From: UBA5018 sp044375975
GTDB taxonomy: Bacteria; Cyanobacteriota; Cyanobacteriia; PCC-6307; Cyanobiaceae
Reading direction: 5' to 3'
Assembly: GCA_044375975.1 (NCBI GenBank)
Contig: JBILLQ010000006.1
Coordinates: 1 to 64,000, forward strand
Length of the DNA stretch: 64,000 nt
The notes below the pieces were generated by a model. It was given only the letters and a program-made list of their open reading frames with translations. It was not told the origin of the DNA and searched no databases. This document shows positions 63,165 through 64,000 of the stretch, piece after piece (within the stretch, counting starts at the first letter, position 1; every line of letters starts with the position of its first letter). The translations under genes and the position numbers were made by a program.

Positions 63165-64000
63165 TTGAGCTCAACATCAACCTCGACGGCAACCTCGACG
63201 GGAACGGCGACGGCCAGCTTCGGAGTGGTGGGCCTGGGCCGCATGGCCCAGGCTCTGCTGTTGCCGTTGATTGAGTGCGGTCAGCTGTCGCGCCAGGCGG
63301 TGCGGGCCGTGGTTGGCAGCGCCGCTTCGGCCGATCGCCTGGCCCAGGCCCACAACCTGGCGGTGGGCACCGATCCAGCTCCCGCCTGGCAGGCGCCGGT
63401 GGTGCTGCTGGCCGTGAAGCCCCAGCAACTGGCGGCTGCGGCCGCCGCCGCCGGCGCTGCCGCCCTGGACGGGCCCCCCGGCGGCGAAGGCGGTTTGCTT
63501 ATTTCTGTATTGGCCGGCGTGAGCTTGGACCGCCTGGCGCTGTTGTTTCCCGGTTGGCGCTGCGTGCGCGCCGTGCCCAATACGCCGGCCCTGGTGCGCA
63601 GCGCCCTAACCGGCCTGGCCTTTGCCCCGGCGGTGGGCCCCCAGGAGCGCCAGCGGGTGGCAGAGCTCTTCTCCCGGGTGGGGGAGGTGCATGAGCTGCC
63701 CGAAAGCCAGCTGGATGCCTTTTTGGCCCTCACCTCCTCCGGCCCGGCCTTTGTGGCCCTGGTGGCGGAGGCGATGGCGGATGGAGCCGTGGCCGTTGGT
63801 CTGCCGCGCCAGCTGGCCCATCACCTGGCCCACCGCACCCTGGCGGGCACGGCGGCGCTTTTATTTGAGCGGGAATTGCATCCCGGAGCCCTCAAGGACA
63901 TGGTGAGCAGCCCTGCTGGCACCACCATCGCCGGCCTGCGTCAGCTGGAGCGGCTCGGCCTGCGCTCGGCCCTGATCGAGGCGGTGGTGGCCGCCGCCGA
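63165..64000 (+). CDS. proC: Pyrroline-5-carboxylate reductase, 3' end beyond window
   Basis: The last enzyme of proline synthesis. From a TTG at 63165 the frame stays open to the window edge (278 codons). An N-terminal Ser/Thr repeat precedes the Rossmann motif F-G-V-V-G-L-G-R-M-A. The signatures V-L-L-A-V-K-P-Q-Q, V-R-A-V-P-N-T-P-A-L-V and S-S-G-P-A-F-V-A-L are present, followed by the helical dimer region ending at G-T-T-I-A-G-L-R. The start is uncertain: the Ser/Thr-rich first 16 residues could be untranslated. A triple TTTAAGCCATTC-like repeat (63122-63164) lies just before it. Confidence 0.92.
   Translation, partial: MSSTSTSTATSTGTATASFGVVGLGRMAQALLLPLIECGQLSRQAVRAVVGSAASADRLAQAHNLAVGTDPAPAWQAPVVLLAVKPQQLAAAAAAAGAAALDGPPGGEGGLLISVLAGVSLDRLALLFPGWRCVRAVPNTPALVRSALTGLAFAPAVGPQERQRVAELFSRVGEVHELPESQLDAFLALTSSGPAFVALVAEAMADGAVAVGLPRQLAHHLAHRTLAGTAALLFERELHPGALKDMVSSPAGTTIAGLRQLERLGLRSALIEAVVAAA

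Overview
The window looks like a chromosome segment of a GC-rich unicellular cyanobacterium of the Synechococcus/Cyanobium type. This rests on psaE (photosystem I), the pipX-pipY-sepF-proC neighbourhood, a DUF1823 protein, a DUF4079-like membrane protein, a cobI-type cobalamin gene, and a prochlorosin-like lanthipeptide locus with Nif11-type leaders. No species-level call is possible from sequence alone.

Layout. 0-10 kb (mostly minus strand) is a defence island: an AlbA_2/Schlafen-type protein cut by the window edge, then hsdS, hsdM, a small retropepsin-like protease gene and an EcoEI-type hsdR. Debris follows: two hsdR relics from two different subfamilies, a possible helicase tail, a transposase relic, and one intact AAA ATPase gene. 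10-23.7 kb is a complete class II lanthipeptide locus on the minus strand. In transcription order it is tolC-like, hlyD-like, C39-peptidase ABC transporter, second ABC transporter, lanM with a CCG zinc motif, then three Nif11-leader precursors. The precursors sit in tandem units of about 1,076 bp, with nearly invariant leaders and unrelated cores.

24-46 kb is mostly housekeeping. It holds a fused mtnB-mtnC with a SnoaL-like partner, mutM, psaE with a clear terminator, a helix-rich hypothetical, recQ, a LysM protein, a tnpB element, an aldehyde dehydrogenase, an HTH protein, tRNA-Thr(GGU) and tRNA-Tyr(GUA), aroQ, a miaE-like gene, mtnD, cobI, a DUF4079-like gene, a cellulose-synthase-like glycosyltransferase coupled to a dus gene, and a DUF1823 gene.

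46.5-56.85 kb is the most unusual part. A two-partner-secretion exoprotein ending in a CHAT (caspase-like) protease domain is followed by its TpsB translocator and then a CHASE2 class III nucleotide cyclase. A small secreted six-cysteine protein is divergent from the exoprotein, and a secreted hypothetical lies at the far end. The whole block is bracketed by inverted copies of a roughly 45-bp sequence. From 57 to 58.7 kb there is decayed or frameshifted coding DNA and an ISAs1-like transposase fragment. The window ends with der, an ecfT/cbiQ-like gene, pipX, pipY, sepF and a proC cut by the edge.

A recurring theme is short tandem repeats of 15-18 bp, in spacers and, kept in frame, inside recQ, miaE, mtnD, the LysM gene and the CHAT exoprotein. 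Several starts were moved from the longest open frame to internal codons, using catalytic N-termini, 1-4 bp stop/start overlaps or family lengths.
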